From: Glandiceps talaboti
Lineage: Eukaryota; Hemichordata; Enteropneusta; Spengelidae
Direction: 5' to 3'
NCBI RefSeq assembly: GCF_964340395.1
Contig: NC_135550.1
Span: 32,986,176-33,046,175, forward strand
DNA length: 60,000 nt
The translations under genes and the position numbers were made by a program. Below, in pieces: positions 37,741 to 49,483 of this stretch (within the stretch, counting starts at the first letter, position 1; every line of letters starts with the position of its first letter). The notes under the pieces were generated by a model. It saw only the letters and a program-made list of their open reading frames with translations, ran no database searches and was not told the origin of the DNA.

Positions 37741-38149
37741 CCTGCTGATGTACACTAGCACTAGCAACTGACCTTGCTGCTAAATTCACATTTGAATGGT
37801 TTACATACACCTTATATAACTCTTTACAGTTCATTCCAGGGTCCATGACCTGAATAATACTACTAAGTTCTACAACTTACTTAGAGTAGATAGATAGGGC
37901 TTGTACTTTGATTATTCAAATGCAGACTAATTGGAAAATATAATTACAGACAACATTTGGACAATGTAATGTTGAAAAGTATAGATTGTAGAAGTGAAGT
38001 AGATCAGTCAGTATCCAAGTACACTATATCAATCATTTCTGGTACAAAATGCAATCATGTCATTGGGTGCACTTGATAGACTCCCCCAGTTTATCATGGT
38101 CTACACAGGTTCAGTTTTTTTACAGTTGTTTGATATGGGGGGGGGGGGG

Positions 38150-38480
38150 GTGCGTGCATTCTGTAGTGGATACCCAAATAGTCCAACAGATTTGTCGGTT
38201 ACTGATGGTCAAACATGGCGACGAGGAGCGATAAACGTAATCTGAAAGTTTATATTTCTGTAATATGTACTTAAATTAGCAAAATAACATCCTTAATTAT
38301 AAAGCTAAGAATTGAAATAAAATATTAGAGTAATTATGCAAGTTTTATGATATCTATCAGGAGAAAACTGTCAGCCGGCACTTGATTGGATTCGTCAGGC
38401 GAACTATCCCAAGCACATATCGGCATAAGTCGGTTGTGATCCCGCTGGAATCGACTGGGTCACTCAAACAAGTCCATCCT
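38150..38480 (+). other. Candidate exon pair of an unidentified gene
   Basis: A start-like AAACATGGCGACGAGGAGCG (ATG at 38214) is followed by a possible donor at about 38236. From 38361 a segment flanked by acceptor GATATCTATCAG and donor GTATTATG at 38480 is richer in G+C than its surroundings and open in several frames. In one frame it reads RHLIGFVRRTIPS...; in another CQPALDWIRQANYPKHISA before a stop. I cannot tell which frame, if any, is used. Confidence 0.2.
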
Positions 38481-39579
38481 CTGTCAGGTATTATGCAAAT
38501 GTATGTATACAAAGATGTGGCTTGCCCAAGTCTATGTGTTATAATGTTTACATGTAACATAATACTTCATGTACATAATCTTTGCAGCCTTATAGTGCTG
38601 TTTTATGTTATTATGAAACAATTACAATCTATCCTACTGGACTTGTTCTTGTTTTGACTATCAAACAACCAGTGTGTGTCCTCTAAGCCAAGTTAACACA
38701 CTACTGACACAGTCATTTGTTGCAACACACCACATTTTGGTGTTTCACTATTCCTTTATTACCATGTGGTATTAAAGTCAAAAGTTATCATGTAGAATCT
38801 TCATCCCATTATCAATGACATCTTTTTTATCATCTTTTTCTGATTTGGTCATAGAGGGAATCAATTTGTTAAATTGTTATGCAGAATCAATTGGATCATC
38901 AGAAACATAAAAATACAAAGGGTCATCCTTAGAGGGCACAATGTTTATGAATGATAGCAAACATTCATATACATAGCCTTAGTGCTGGAGTGTTTTTGCT
39001 GATCCAAGTCATACAACAAAACTATCTGATTTTCAAAGTTTCTTAGCAGTACAACTGGAAGTCTACATAACCCCAACAACAGGCCAAGATCAACACCATC
39101 AAGTAATGATTCATATTTTTAAGAAAATTTAGAATGTATTTAGTATTTTTAGAGTCAAACCAACCACTAAACAGTAAGTCATACCACAAACTGGATTTAT
39201 ACTGTTGGAATACCATATTCCATATCATAGAAAATATCTATATAAAAAAACTAAAAAAAATCTGCCTTGTAATGAATTTTAAGTCTTATCTATATTACAG
39301 TCTCATCATATATACATTCATTGGAAGAATTTTGAGCCAGGAAATACTGCCCTCTGCAGTCCAAAGTAGTCAGCTAAGACATACTTTGTTTTAATTCAAA
39401 CTTTTTGATGTGATTTTGCCATCCACAAGTCCATGACGTGCATTTGAAGTGCTTTTTGTATGATGTCAAATGCAATGCATCACATCACAGTCAGTACATA
39501 AACTCTTACCCATTCTAAATTCATTATATTGATTTGGCTTATCTGCATGGTGTCTGACAATCTGATTAATATCTGATGT

Positions 39580-39772
39580 GGCTCTATTTCTTTATTTACC
39601 ATAGTGTTTATTGTATTTTTGTTATTCTGGGAGTGATCGCCTGCTGTCAATCGCAAGATTTGAACGAGAAGTTCTATTATACAGGGTGAGAAGTGGAAAG
39701 AAGGCGATGATTCTCAGAACATTAAAATTGAAAACAAACCAAGGAAATAGAGGTAAATAAAGAAATCAAGCC
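39580..39772. mobile_element. Short element with 21-bp terminal inverted repeats
   Basis: GGCTCTATTTCTTTATTTACC at 39580-39600 is matched in inverse by 39752-39772 with about two differences. The 193-bp size and inverted ends are those of a MITE. No target-site duplication is evident. One internal frame is open for about 50 codons, probably by chance. Confidence 0.45.
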
Positions 39773-40431
39773 TACTCACCACACCAGATTTTATTCAGAT
39801 TGGGTGTCTGAGTTCACTTGAAGAAACAGTCTTTTGAAAATCATGTAAATTTCTGACAGATGCATGATTGTTGTATAAATCTGCAAGTGTTCCCATATAA
39901 CAACATGAATTTGAATATTGATATAGTAAGTTCCAGTATTGGTAATGTAATGGCTGCTATCAGTATGTAGTATTAGCAAGGGGCCTCTGTAGACATGTTC
40001 ATGTTCGATGCAAATTATGACATACACTGTTTGAGTCTCCAAAGTTACTGGCTGGGTTTTTGTACCTTTGGATCTCAATGTGTGCATGCATGAATCAAAC
40101 AACTGAGTCAGATATCAAAACACATTAATTAATACAAATGAACACATTATTGAACACATACAAAATCTGAGTTGTGAGAATTACTGTCTGACCAGATTAT
40201 GCCCCTGGATGGGTGGGTAAGAGGGAGTGTATGAAATATACTTTGATTAAGATGACATTGACATCATATATCACTCGAAAAAATACTTTCACATGACAAG
40301 AATGACAAAACATGGACAACTATGTCATGTTATCCACCATTTAATACATGTGTGAACCATTAAATGTTTAATATGTCCAAGCTGGTTGTGTTAAAACATA
40401 TCCACACCTTTCTAAAACCCTGATTTTCATA

Positions 40432-40474
40432 CCACCACCACCACCACCACCACCACCATCACCATCACCATCAC

Positions 40475-40520
<46 letters not shown>

Positions 40521-40521
40521 T
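40432..40521. repeat. (CCA)n(TCA)n trinucleotide repeat
   Basis: CCA units pass gradually into about 20 TCA units. Confidence 0.95.
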
Positions 40522-41199
40522 TATTTTGCAACATTACAGCATTAGCAGACAGTAATAACCTAAATATAATGTTTTTGTCAAAACTTATCAGACATCATAA
40601 AGTATAATTGTAGCTTAATAGATTTTCAATGAATTTGATTAGGCACTAGCTATAGTATTAAAGACACAACTTTTCTTTCAATATAAAGGTAGTATAAATG
40701 CCAGATTATTTGTAACAAATTCTCAACCAAAGGCAGGCATCTTTTTAGCTTAGTGGTCAACCTCTTCTTGTAACCCAATATGTGTCTTAAAATGAAGTAT
40801 GACCCAAGACTAGTATCTGTTAACCTTAATCAACATATGCCAGGTACACACACCCCTACTTGGCACCAAAGTTTCGACCTATAACTCGTGACTTATCCTC
40901 CCCCATTTGAAGCACAAGGCAAACATTTTGATAGATTCAATGTATGAACTGAAACCCTAACAACATTTTGATTTGGATTCATTCATTCTCTACACTTCTG
41001 AACCATTCACGTATTTGATTTTATTGAGACACAAAACTCATACTCCTTAGGGATTTTACTTTTGGGTTGTCTTGAAGTCTTGACTTTGACAAAAATGCCT
41101 AGGATAATGTTACAGAACTGTAGAATATTACTGTACCATTAGATGACAGTATCATGAGATGATTGATCTGTTTGGGTCTCATGACCAGAATTCTGCCCT

Positions 41200-41285
41200 A
41201 CATAAAGCTCTGTTGTTATCCTTCATTTCACTCTGGGAACTGCAGTCAAACAATTCTCTCTCTCTCTCTTGTACAACACTCTACA
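41200..41285 (+). promoter_or_regulatory. Candidate core promoter and leader of ependymin-related A
   Basis: A TATA-like ACATAAAG lies about 85 bases before the ATG. It is followed by a CT-dinucleotide run just upstream of the start codon. Position and spacing fit a short first exon; the start site itself is inferred. Confidence 0.3.
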
Positions 41286-41352
41286 ATGAAAGGGCTTCTG
41301 GCAATACTTGTTCTGGTGGGCGTTGTCTATGGACAAACCCCAAAACCTTGCC
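41286..41352 (+). CDS. Ependymin-related A, exon 1 (signal peptide)
   Basis: The ATG is in the context ACAATGA after a short CT-rich 5' leader. It encodes MKGLLAILVLVGVVYG plus QTPKPC. The donor is GTGAGT, phase 1. The exon has the same 67-base length as exon 1 of gene B. Confidence 0.92.
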
Positions 41353-44300
41353 GTGAGTTTTAGTTTTCTCTTTGCTTCTCATGTATTGCATAATTTTATT
41401 GGCTGAAATCAATGCAAATATTTCACTCTTGGGTTTGACTAAGGTTTTATTCCAAAGTATCAAATATATCCACAGGGAGATTTAAAGGGAACCAAACTCA
41501 GCTCTGTAAATTCATATTCAAATTCATATATATGCCTATGTGTTGGCTGATAACATTTTTTAAGAAGTTATGTTTACCAATTCTCATTTCAGAATCATAA
41601 ACCTCCTAGTGTTTGGATTTGATGTGTTAAAGTCAAGAATAATTTCTATGTCATTTACAAGAATTTTTGTATTTTGTGTCTGTATCATATATGTGTACTT
41701 AAGCATGTTGATTGCATTATGTTTCTTTTGGGGGTAAAGCTAAACAGCAATTTCATGAGGAGAATAAAGTTTTATTGAATTGAATTAACTAACTAATTTT
41801 AATAATTATTATTATTATTTATAATAAATAGGATTTATGATGCGCCTGTTCTTCAAAGAGCTTTAGGTGATAATGTAACAATAGAGAACAAGTTACAGAA
41901 TGGACGGACATGAGGTGACACACACCAAACTAAAGTGTAAAGATTTGAACATATGTGGTAATTTTGACTGACATACATCATAATTTTATTATTGTCAGTA
42001 ATGATTTAAGATAAACACACAAATTGGAAAATAAAAAAAATAACATTACAAATATGTAGTTATGACAGAAATTTGTTCATTTTTTTCCAATAGTTAGCAT
42101 TGATACTGTTTTTGACTTTTACAGTTGCACCATCTCTGTTTGAAGCACGAATGGTTGAGGTAAGCTTGTACTGTTTCATCTTTCATTTATCACTCATGTA
42201 AGAAAACACCCCTCTACTACCACTACCCACACTGCACATCAAAGTATCATGTTTGATCTTTCATTTATCACTCATGTAAGAATATGCTGAAACACCCCCC
42301 TACTACCACTACCCACACTGCACATCAAAGTATCATGTTTGATCTTTCATTTATCACTCATGTAAGAATATGCTGAAACACCCCTCTACTACCACTACCC
42401 ACACTGCACATCAAAGTATCATGTTTGATGTTTGATATATATCAATAAATATTTTATTATTTTTTTTGACATGGATCTTACAATACCATAGTGATACAAA
42501 TGAGATTGCTGTATTAATTCAATATCTATCAAAAAATCTGGTACACAATGAATCAAACTGACAATTTTATATATATGGTCTGATTGACAGCTTTTAAAGT
42601 AGACTGCACTATCTTTGGTGATCATTGATCAGGTTAAGACGTGATTTTGATTTATAAGGGGGTGTGTCTGCTAAGAAACTTTATTTGTATACTACTACTA
42701 CTACACTTCATGTTTTTACGTTTGAGACACTTAAACATGTAAAATCATGTCCTGAATTAAACATTTTTCAAGCACAATTGTCTTGTCAAGGAATTTTGCA
42801 TGGTTTATTCCACATTTGTTATTTTTATGTAGCTCATAGCTGCTTCAGAGAGAGCGAACGCCAGAAACCAACTGAGCCAATGTTCGAGACTTCTATATTC
42901 TTTTGTAATTTACGTTCATTTTCAGGACAAATACAAAAATACTTGACACACTTGTTTGAAATATACTGATTCATTTCATGTCTGTATATAACTGACAGCA
43001 AATATATGAATCTAGAATGTCACCTTTTATTTACAGATTGATTATGCTAAAGAGTTTGAAACCCGTGCTAGGATAGCATATGATGCCCACAATGAACGAT
43101 TCCATAGTTATGAAGAAGTGTTTATAGGAGAGAAAAAAGACCATTTTGCAAGCCTGTTTCTGCACAAAGAGGTAATATACCAATTTATTACACCTCGACA
43201 TTCTTACACAAGCTGTCATTGGTCAGAATCGAATTACAAGATCTTCTTTAAATACACTATTGCCCGCACAGTGATATTGCCCACATGTGCAAAGACTAAG
43301 TGCCCGGCACTATTGCCCACTGAAGTTATTTTGACTGTTGCGCTTCTCCTACGCACATGTTTTCAAGTGTTACGTGTTCGAGGTGACAAGTAACTACAAA
43401 AGTTTATTTCTCGCAGAAATTTTAATAAATATAATTACAGATTAGCTGTGGGACACTCGATCTCCTACAAATAATGCAGGACATGTCCATATTAGATGCT
43501 TATATGCAAGTACAATTTCAAAATCAAAGAGAAACTTTTCTTCTTTCTATGATGAATGATGATGAATGAAGAGTGGCTATGTGAATGACTGGACCAATGG
43601 GTGTACGGTGTAATAAAAGTAATTAAATATCGCAAGTGGCAATTTGCAGGATACAGGTATTTTGTTGCAAATATATAGCAAAAAGTGAGATCATTTTTGT
43701 CAAAACTGTACACACGGCATATCGGTAACTACCAGAATTGAAATATATCTCTCACAATAATGACACAACATACCAACTCCATTTTGTTCACATCCAACTC
43801 AATGTGCTATATAAAAATTATCAAATAAACAAATATTTGTTTCACAGCGTAAAGAATACAGACTGAACTTGGCCACTAAAAAGTGTGAAACCCATGAGCT
43901 GACAAGACCCTTCCGCCATATTGGTATTCCAGAGAACGCTACATTCTATGATGAAACTATCATTGGTAGTTTGTCTGAACCAGGTGCAGGAGTTTTAGTG
44001 CAATTATGGGGTGGACACACAGAAAGAGGTCAGTCAAATCTTTAACACTTAACATGGAGAGCACCTGATGTGTTACTTCATAACTAATTCTAGTTTTTAA
44101 ATGATTAAGCTATGAATATTTTGATTATCATTATTTGGATGTTTTTTTTTTATCTAACTTTTCCTTTGTTCAAGAATGGAAAAATTTCTCATTATCCAAG
44201 TCTTATGGTCAATTAAAATAATTCAGAACTTGATTTTGGTATTGATTATTTTTATAGGTCGTTATGTGGGTTCATGGACTGTCCATGGGTGTGTTCCCAT

Positions 44301-45120
44301 TCATGAATCCTACCATCGTTTCAACAGCTCTGAATCAGTTCATACTGAGTAAGTATCTTTGAAGTGATCTTAGTATATAAAGGTAGGATTTTGAAAGTAC
44401 TTAAATGTTCTTAGGTAAATATACTACATGTATGTAGATGTATGACAAAGCAGTATGCTATTGGTAAAGGATGAAGACACTAGATCAAGCTCCAATGATT
44501 GGCTTTGCAAACAGATTCCTCAATGACAAATCCATGTGTACATGTAACAATGTTATTGACTATATTAGTCAAGTACTGAAACTATTGTAATATGTATTTA
44601 CCTTATCCCTGTCTTCAACCTGATAGGCCATATCTTCATTTCACCCATAATTTGATGATGAAGTTCACTACATATTGAAAAGATAGAAATGGACACAAAA
44701 CATACATAAATTAGCTTTGTGAAAATATCAGTATGGTGTTCAAATAATAATGAAGCTATTCATTGGACAGACAAATTATAATGACATTAAAAGTCTAAGA
44801 TTTTTATGGCAAACTCTATAATAGTCTAGAGCAAAACAATGTATATAAACATTCATATGGGAAAGGGCGCTATCTAACAAAATTACTGAAAGAATTTAAG
44901 TGTAATGGACCTCTTTCCTTCAAGGGATATTTTTGCTCTCTTTTCTTTATAGTTGTGCACAGTTTGGTGTTCTTTAAATTTGAAAGTAACCCTACTTGAT
45001 AAACACGATAACACAGTGTGACTAATACATGTCTTTTCCTGTTTCTTTGCTAGTTTCTTTGATGTTACTGCTGGTATTCATGACCCTACCATATTTATAC
45101 CACCACAGGAATGTATGTAA
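41286..45120 (+). CDS. Ependymin-related protein gene A (whole CDS span)
   Basis: Exons: 41286-41352, 42125-42159, 43037-43171, 43848-44028, 44258-44348 and 45054-45120, all GT-AG, intron phases 1, 0, 0, 1, 2. The product is 191 residues, a normal length for the ependymin/MERP family of secreted calcium-binding glycoproteins of extracellular fluid and matrix. Residues 1-16 are a signal peptide ending VYG. Four cysteines (22, 92, 151, 190) correspond to the conserved disulfide cysteines of the family. Sequons are at N109 (NAT) and N162 (NSS). Family motifs visible are the APxxxEAR start, ELTRPFRHIGIP, QLWGG, GSWTVHGCVP and the C-terminal IHDPTIFIPP. A paralogue with the same structure follows 3.6 kb downstream. 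In exon 3 the two proteins match at 28 of 45 residues. Substrate or ligand cannot be told from the sequence. Confidence 0.93.
42125..42159 (+). CDS. Ependymin-related A, exon 2
   Basis: A 35-base exon between ...TTTTACAG and GTAAGC, encoding LAPSLFEARMVE. Length and phases are identical to exon 2 of gene B. Confidence 0.88.
42170..42430. repeat. 86-bp tandem repeat, 3 copies, at the start of intron 2 of ependymin-related A
   Basis: Units start ATCTTTCATTTATCACTCAT and contain CTACTACCACTACCCACACT. The first copy lacks a few bases. The array begins about 15 bases after the exon 2 donor, and each unit contains CATGTAAGA, a donor-like sequence. Confidence 0.92.
43037..43171 (+). CDS. Ependymin-related A, exon 3
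   Basis: 135 bases, phase 0 at both ends. It encodes 45 residues from IDYAKEFETR to FLHKE. Acceptor TTTACAG, donor GTAATA. Confidence 0.92.
43848..44028 (+). CDS. Ependymin-related A, exon 4
   Basis: 181 bases, encoding the central ependymin core with Cys92, ELTRPFRHIGIP, the N109 sequon and QLWGGHTER. Acceptor TTTCACAG, donor GTCAGT, phase 1. Confidence 0.93.
44258..44348 (+). CDS. Ependymin-related A, exon 5
   Basis: 91 bases, encoding GRYVGSWTVHGCVP (Cys151) and the sequon N162. Acceptor TTTATAG, donor GTAAGT, phase 2. Confidence 0.92.
45054..45120 (+). CDS. Ependymin-related A, exon 6 (C-terminus)
   Basis: 67 bases from acceptor TTTGCTAG to TAA, encoding FFDVTAGIHDPTIFIPPQEC and a final Met. 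The penultimate Cys190 is the last conserved cysteine of the family. Confidence 0.92.
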
Positions 45121-45454
45121 TCAACGAGAATGAAGATAACAACATTTGTTAATTTTGCACTGGTCAGATCAATCAAAGTATATCTAATTCCATAGTACTT
45201 ATACAGTTTAAACTCTGTATAACTTCATCTCATCAATTTAGAGTGCATGTCAATTGCTATCAAGACAGTCTTGTTTTAAAAATGTGTTTTTGCTAAGGTT
45301 TAGGGACTCTGCCAGGTAACAAAGGGACAATCTGGTAAAATGTGCATATATTTCCATAAATTGTACCATAATTCATAGAGAAGCCCTGGTATTAGTAAAT
45401 AGCTGAGTGTTCTCAGGTAGATTTTATCTACTTTCCACTCAATACTGACTGAGA

Positions 45455-45460
45455 AATAAA
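45455..45460 (+). terminator. Candidate polyadenylation signal of ependymin-related A
   Basis: AATAAA 335 bases after the stop codon at 45120. It is the first canonical hexamer I see downstream of the gene. Confidence 0.35.
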
Positions 45461-46382
45461 AGTGATTTGATCACATTATATTGTTTCACTTGTTTCAAAG
45501 ATTCATTAGTCTTCTGTAGAAATATAAACTTAGTGGACTGCTTCATGTATACACTTCAGACAACTTCACAAGTATTGGTGAAACATGAAAAGTAAAACTT
45601 CTTTCGTGGGGGTGGGGGTGGTGGTTTTGAAGTCAATGAACATTTTGCTTTTCACTTGTTGACAGAAAAATCTCATCTACTATATGCAGTTAAATGACAA
45701 GAAATACTCCTGATCACTAACATGCATGCACCTCAAGGATATAAATAACAGTTATGTACAGATAAATACAAAATGAAAAAAGGTTAAAATGTACTTAAAT
45801 TATATTGACTGCACTGAGCAGCAATGTATTGGTACTAGCTACTAAAGTATCATTGCTTGACAGATGTTTGCACGTCATTTTGTTTTTTTAAATTAATCAA
45901 AATGAATAACTGTTGATTCCTGAGCTGACGTTTAATCACAATATTAAAGTTCATTACACTCATTGAATTTAATCATGCATGGTTACATACTGGTAGAATC
46001 TAGATATGAATGCCTTTTAGATACACTTAGCAGCCTAAAAGATAACAATTGGAAAAATAGTGCTATTTTCTATATGTACTGGAATTTGTTTAAACTGATA
46101 ATAACTGCAACAACTGTTTTAACATATTTTCGCATCCAAATGACAAGTTTGTTTACATTACAGCTGTAAAACTTATTAAACTTAAAGTTAAAGACTCATC
46201 AAAGTGACTTGGGGCTATAAAATCATGCACACTTGCAGTGAGTAATGGTTTAGTTTAGTCTAAGAATTGTAACAAACAACACAGCCAGTATAGGTTTCAG
46301 CCAGTAGCCCAATTGTGCCAAATTTTCATGTTCTGGTTTATGTAGCTGGGGATAAAATTCGAAAGCAGACAAGACATTGAAG

Positions 46383-46694
46383 TTACTCAGTAAAACTTAC
46401 AAGATTCTTCTTTTCACCAACGTAAATGCTTGTTGTATTGTAAACATACACATTCAAATATGCTCCGTGTGCTCTTCGGCGTCTGTGACAAGCCTTTGAT
46501 TGTATTCTGCCTTTCTGCTCAAGAACTAACCTGTACCAGTCACTCCTCTCTTTAACCGTCGGTCGGGTGCCAGGTACCGTCTGCTTCAGCCGCCATTTTG
46601 TCCATAAACTTGTGCCTAAATGTACAGCGCCATCTATTATGATATGCAAAAAGAAACTGACTTTTTTTAAAGCGTTGCCCATCGATATCATCAT
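46383..46694 (-). other. Possible first exon and promoter of an unidentified minus-strand gene
   Basis: A relatively G+C-rich block contains ACAAAATGGCGGCTGAAGCA on the minus strand (ATG near 46602) and a strong donor CTTGTAAGT at about 46400. One frame is open through the whole block and includes WRLKQTVPGTRPTVKERSDW; the ATG frame stops after 14 codons. The block may be a 5' untranslated exon. No downstream exon was identified. Confidence 0.2.
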
Positions 46695-47624
46695 CGTGAG
46701 GACGCATTCGTGTGTACATTACTCCAAATTTACGATGCCTTTCCTATATTTTCGTCCATGTTTCTTGATGGTCGTTTTAAAAGGGGAGTTCTCAGATACC
46801 CAGGTGGTATTTATTTCGAAAAAATCCTTAGAGTGGAATTTTCTGAAAAATAAAAGTTCTTCTCAAAACTCTCGAAACATCGCCATACATAGAAGTTTGT
46901 TTAAATAATAAAAGAAATTTAGGTATCCACCATCTTGTTTCCAAGGAAATTGACAATATTTTATTCCCACAGAGTTAACACAGCATTCGGCGGTCATATG
47001 GATCTAATTCAAAAATTTATACGAAGACCCTGATTTTTTTTAAAATTGATTTTAACTGTGAATAGGCTGGAGTTTTCCTGAACAAAGTATCAGCAAAGGT
47101 TTAATTTTAAATTGTTTATTTCCAAGGTGCATTCTACGTTTTAAAAAAAAATAGGCATTCCTTCCTCCACATGCAAATGGAAAATTAAATAAAATTGAAA
47201 CATGTTATAAGACTTATATCTACGGAGGTTTATTAGTGACACGTGGGATTTTTTTTTATTTTACCCAACAAAATTTGTATTTTTTATTATATCAACTAAA
47301 TGTTGTCTCATTCTGAAAACTACCGTAATGCATCAGTGAGGTGGGACTTAGAATCTGTAACTGATGAATTTCATCATGTAGCTAAAGTGTCCGCATAAAT
47401 ATCAATAAATATCATGTACTTGTCTGTGGGCTTGCAGTTCAAGAATAAATCAAATATAAGCTTATACTAGTTCGATAAACAACAACATTCTCTTTGACTC
47501 GGTCGATTTAAAGTTATTGATACAGATATTGTACAATTACATCTTCTTAAAAATCAAATTCTTCTTGAGTAACCTCTTTCTACATATGTGCAGTCGTTTT
47601 TAATACTGTCTGGTTGTTGTGGGA

Positions 47625-47690
47625 TCAGCTAGCTAGATCACGAATGTTTGAAATCTCGTCTGCACTTGATGCACTAGCTGCATCTGGAAA
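47625..47690 (-). other. Possible terminal exon fragment
   Basis: After acceptor CATTTTCCAG a frame encodes AASASSADEISNIRDLAS and then TGA. It is short and has no recognised partner exon, so it remains a candidate only. Confidence 0.12.
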
Positions 47691-47800
47691 ATGTTTTGTT
47701 TTTTTAAAATGTTTTATTGGGTGTAATATTAAACTTACTCGTAATATCGTACACCATGAAAAGTATTGCATCACCTGTAGGTAAACTTTTTTGTAGTAAA

Positions 47801-47864
47801 TCTGGGGCGCGTTCGATTTGCACAATCATAATCATCACATGGGGCAAATCGAATGCGCCCCAGA
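47801..47864. other. Perfect 21-bp stem hairpin
   Basis: TCTGGGGCGCGTTCGATTTG and one further C (47801-47821) pair with 47844-47864, all Watson-Crick except one G-U, around a 22-base loop. It is G+C-rich against an A+T-rich background. A 9-bp direct repeat ATCACCTGT flanks it at 47770-47778 and 47921-47929. It may be a hairpin RNA precursor or the core of a small insertion. Confidence 0.6.
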
Positions 47865-48524
47865 TCAAATTTATTTTTGGGCTCTCATGCAAAATCAACG
47901 CCCTCAACGGCGATCACGGTATCACCTGTTTTTGTTCTGCTTTATGATAATATCGACCACTGATCAACGTGTTCAGTGTCTAATTATTGTTATTTTGACA
48001 ATTTTCAGTGAATATATTGTGGTGTTCTGATCGGAAAATGATACTCCAGTTACAACCAGTACAGATGTTATAATGGTGACAGATTCAAAACCTAGCTGTG
48101 ACCTCAAGATTTAAACTTCCAGTTCCACTACACGACATACATTATTACATAATTATAATAGTGCATGGCCACCAACAATGTCTTTTTGTAAATAATTGAC
48201 CACTTTTTAGTAATTTCATCTTTGGCTATTTGATGCATTTCGTGTCCCAACAGCAACAGCTAACTCAAATGTTGTATAATCGAACCTGGCAAGGTCACGA
48301 GAATCAAACATTGCGTAAAATCCAGGAGCCTCCATTTATAGCATGGGGATCTACTTCTATCAGGGTGAGAACTATATAGTCTGATTCGTATTGATTTGTC
48401 ATTTTGAACGTAAATATTCCCTTGAAATATTTCATCAAAACCTTCTCGTTACAACAGTGATATTATATGTAGCAATATCATTTGATCTGTTGAGTTGTGG
48501 TTAGTGAATTTGGAGCGCATCGCC

Positions 48525-48590
48525 CCTGACCCCGCCCCGACCCATATGTCAAACAATAAACATACCCCTGCAGTTCTTCACGTGATGTCA
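48525..48590 (+). promoter_or_regulatory. Candidate promoter elements of ependymin-related B
   Basis: A GC-box-like CCCCGCCCCG near 48530 and a CACGTGATGTCA element (E-box joined to a CRE-like half) at 48579-48590 lie 100-160 bases before the ATG in an otherwise A+T-rich region. No TATA box is clear. Gene A lacks this arrangement, so the two paralogues may be regulated differently (inference). Confidence 0.3.
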
Positions 48591-48686
48591 GCAACTCCCC
48601 CTTATCATCATCATCGACACTGCACTGTCTCAACTGGAAGTCACTTGAACCTGACACACAGCTCACGCCACGCACCAAAATACAAC

Positions 48687-48753
48687 ATGAGGCTCATTTT
48701 CGTAGTGTTGGTTTTCATTGGAACGGTGTACGGCCAGGTCCCAACACCATGCG
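48687..48753 (+). CDS. Ependymin-related B, exon 1 (signal peptide)
   Basis: ATG in the context AACATGA. It encodes MRLIFVVLVFIGTVYG plus QVPTPC. The donor GTAAGT is phase 1. It differs from exon 1 of gene A at many codons but keeps the same length. Confidence 0.92.
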
Positions 48754-49404
48754 GTAAGTATTTTAACATCGTCTGCCCTTGTGTCTGCAGACAAGAGTTG
48801 TGCATCCATACCATTACCACAGGCAAAAGTAAATCAATCTGGGTTTTTTGAATGTACAAAAAGCATTTGGATCAATCTGTGTATATTTTAAAAAAACACG
48901 TGTGTATAGTAATGTATGGTCATATATTTACATCATACATGTGAAAGAAAATGTGTACACAGGTTGATTCAAACGCCTGTGTCGGTTGTCTGTATTATTG
49001 TCTGGGTTACCACCTGTATATGTTTACCGTGACTTTGCTTGCATGAAGGTACGATACGTATCTTCCGGCTGAAATCTAGTCAAAGTATTAAGTACTTGAT
49101 TTATTCACCAAAATAGGTACTTTGGCCCCAAAATAGTAATATGCTCCACGTTCAGGATGTTCTGTGGGGTTCAGCCTGGTTGTGAAAATGCTTACTCATT
49201 GCTTGTTTACTTTACGGACCTATTGTGCCTATGCCTGCCCCGCCTCCAAAGCCCAGGCTCCCAAGGTCCCTGGGAACGGTGCCTAAATTTCTGCCCCCCC
49301 CCCCCCACCAAGTATATTGTAATTTAAAGTAAAAATAACCCTAGGCCTTGTACCCAAGTTTAGAGTAAAAGAGTACTATTTATAAAATTGCATAAAAATA
49401 TAAC

Positions 49405-49483
<79 letters not shown>

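Larger units (their letters stand above)
22116..41199. other. 19-kb intergenic region
   Basis: It lies between the start of the anosmin-like gene and the ependymin pair. It holds the 126-bp, 34-bp and 39-bp arrays, the MITE-like elements and copies of dispersed repeat family 1. The stretches 22.2-23.6, 27.9-29.6, 32.2-34.0 and 38.5-39.5 kb show nothing I can name. A TATA-like sequence near 22374-22385 could serve the minus-strand gene. Confidence 0.5.
45121..48524. other. Intergenic region between the two ependymin-related genes
   Basis: No complete gene. It contains the candidate minus-strand exon block at 46.4-46.7 kb, the hairpin at 47.8 kb and otherwise unremarkable A+T-rich sequence. 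Confidence 0.5.
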
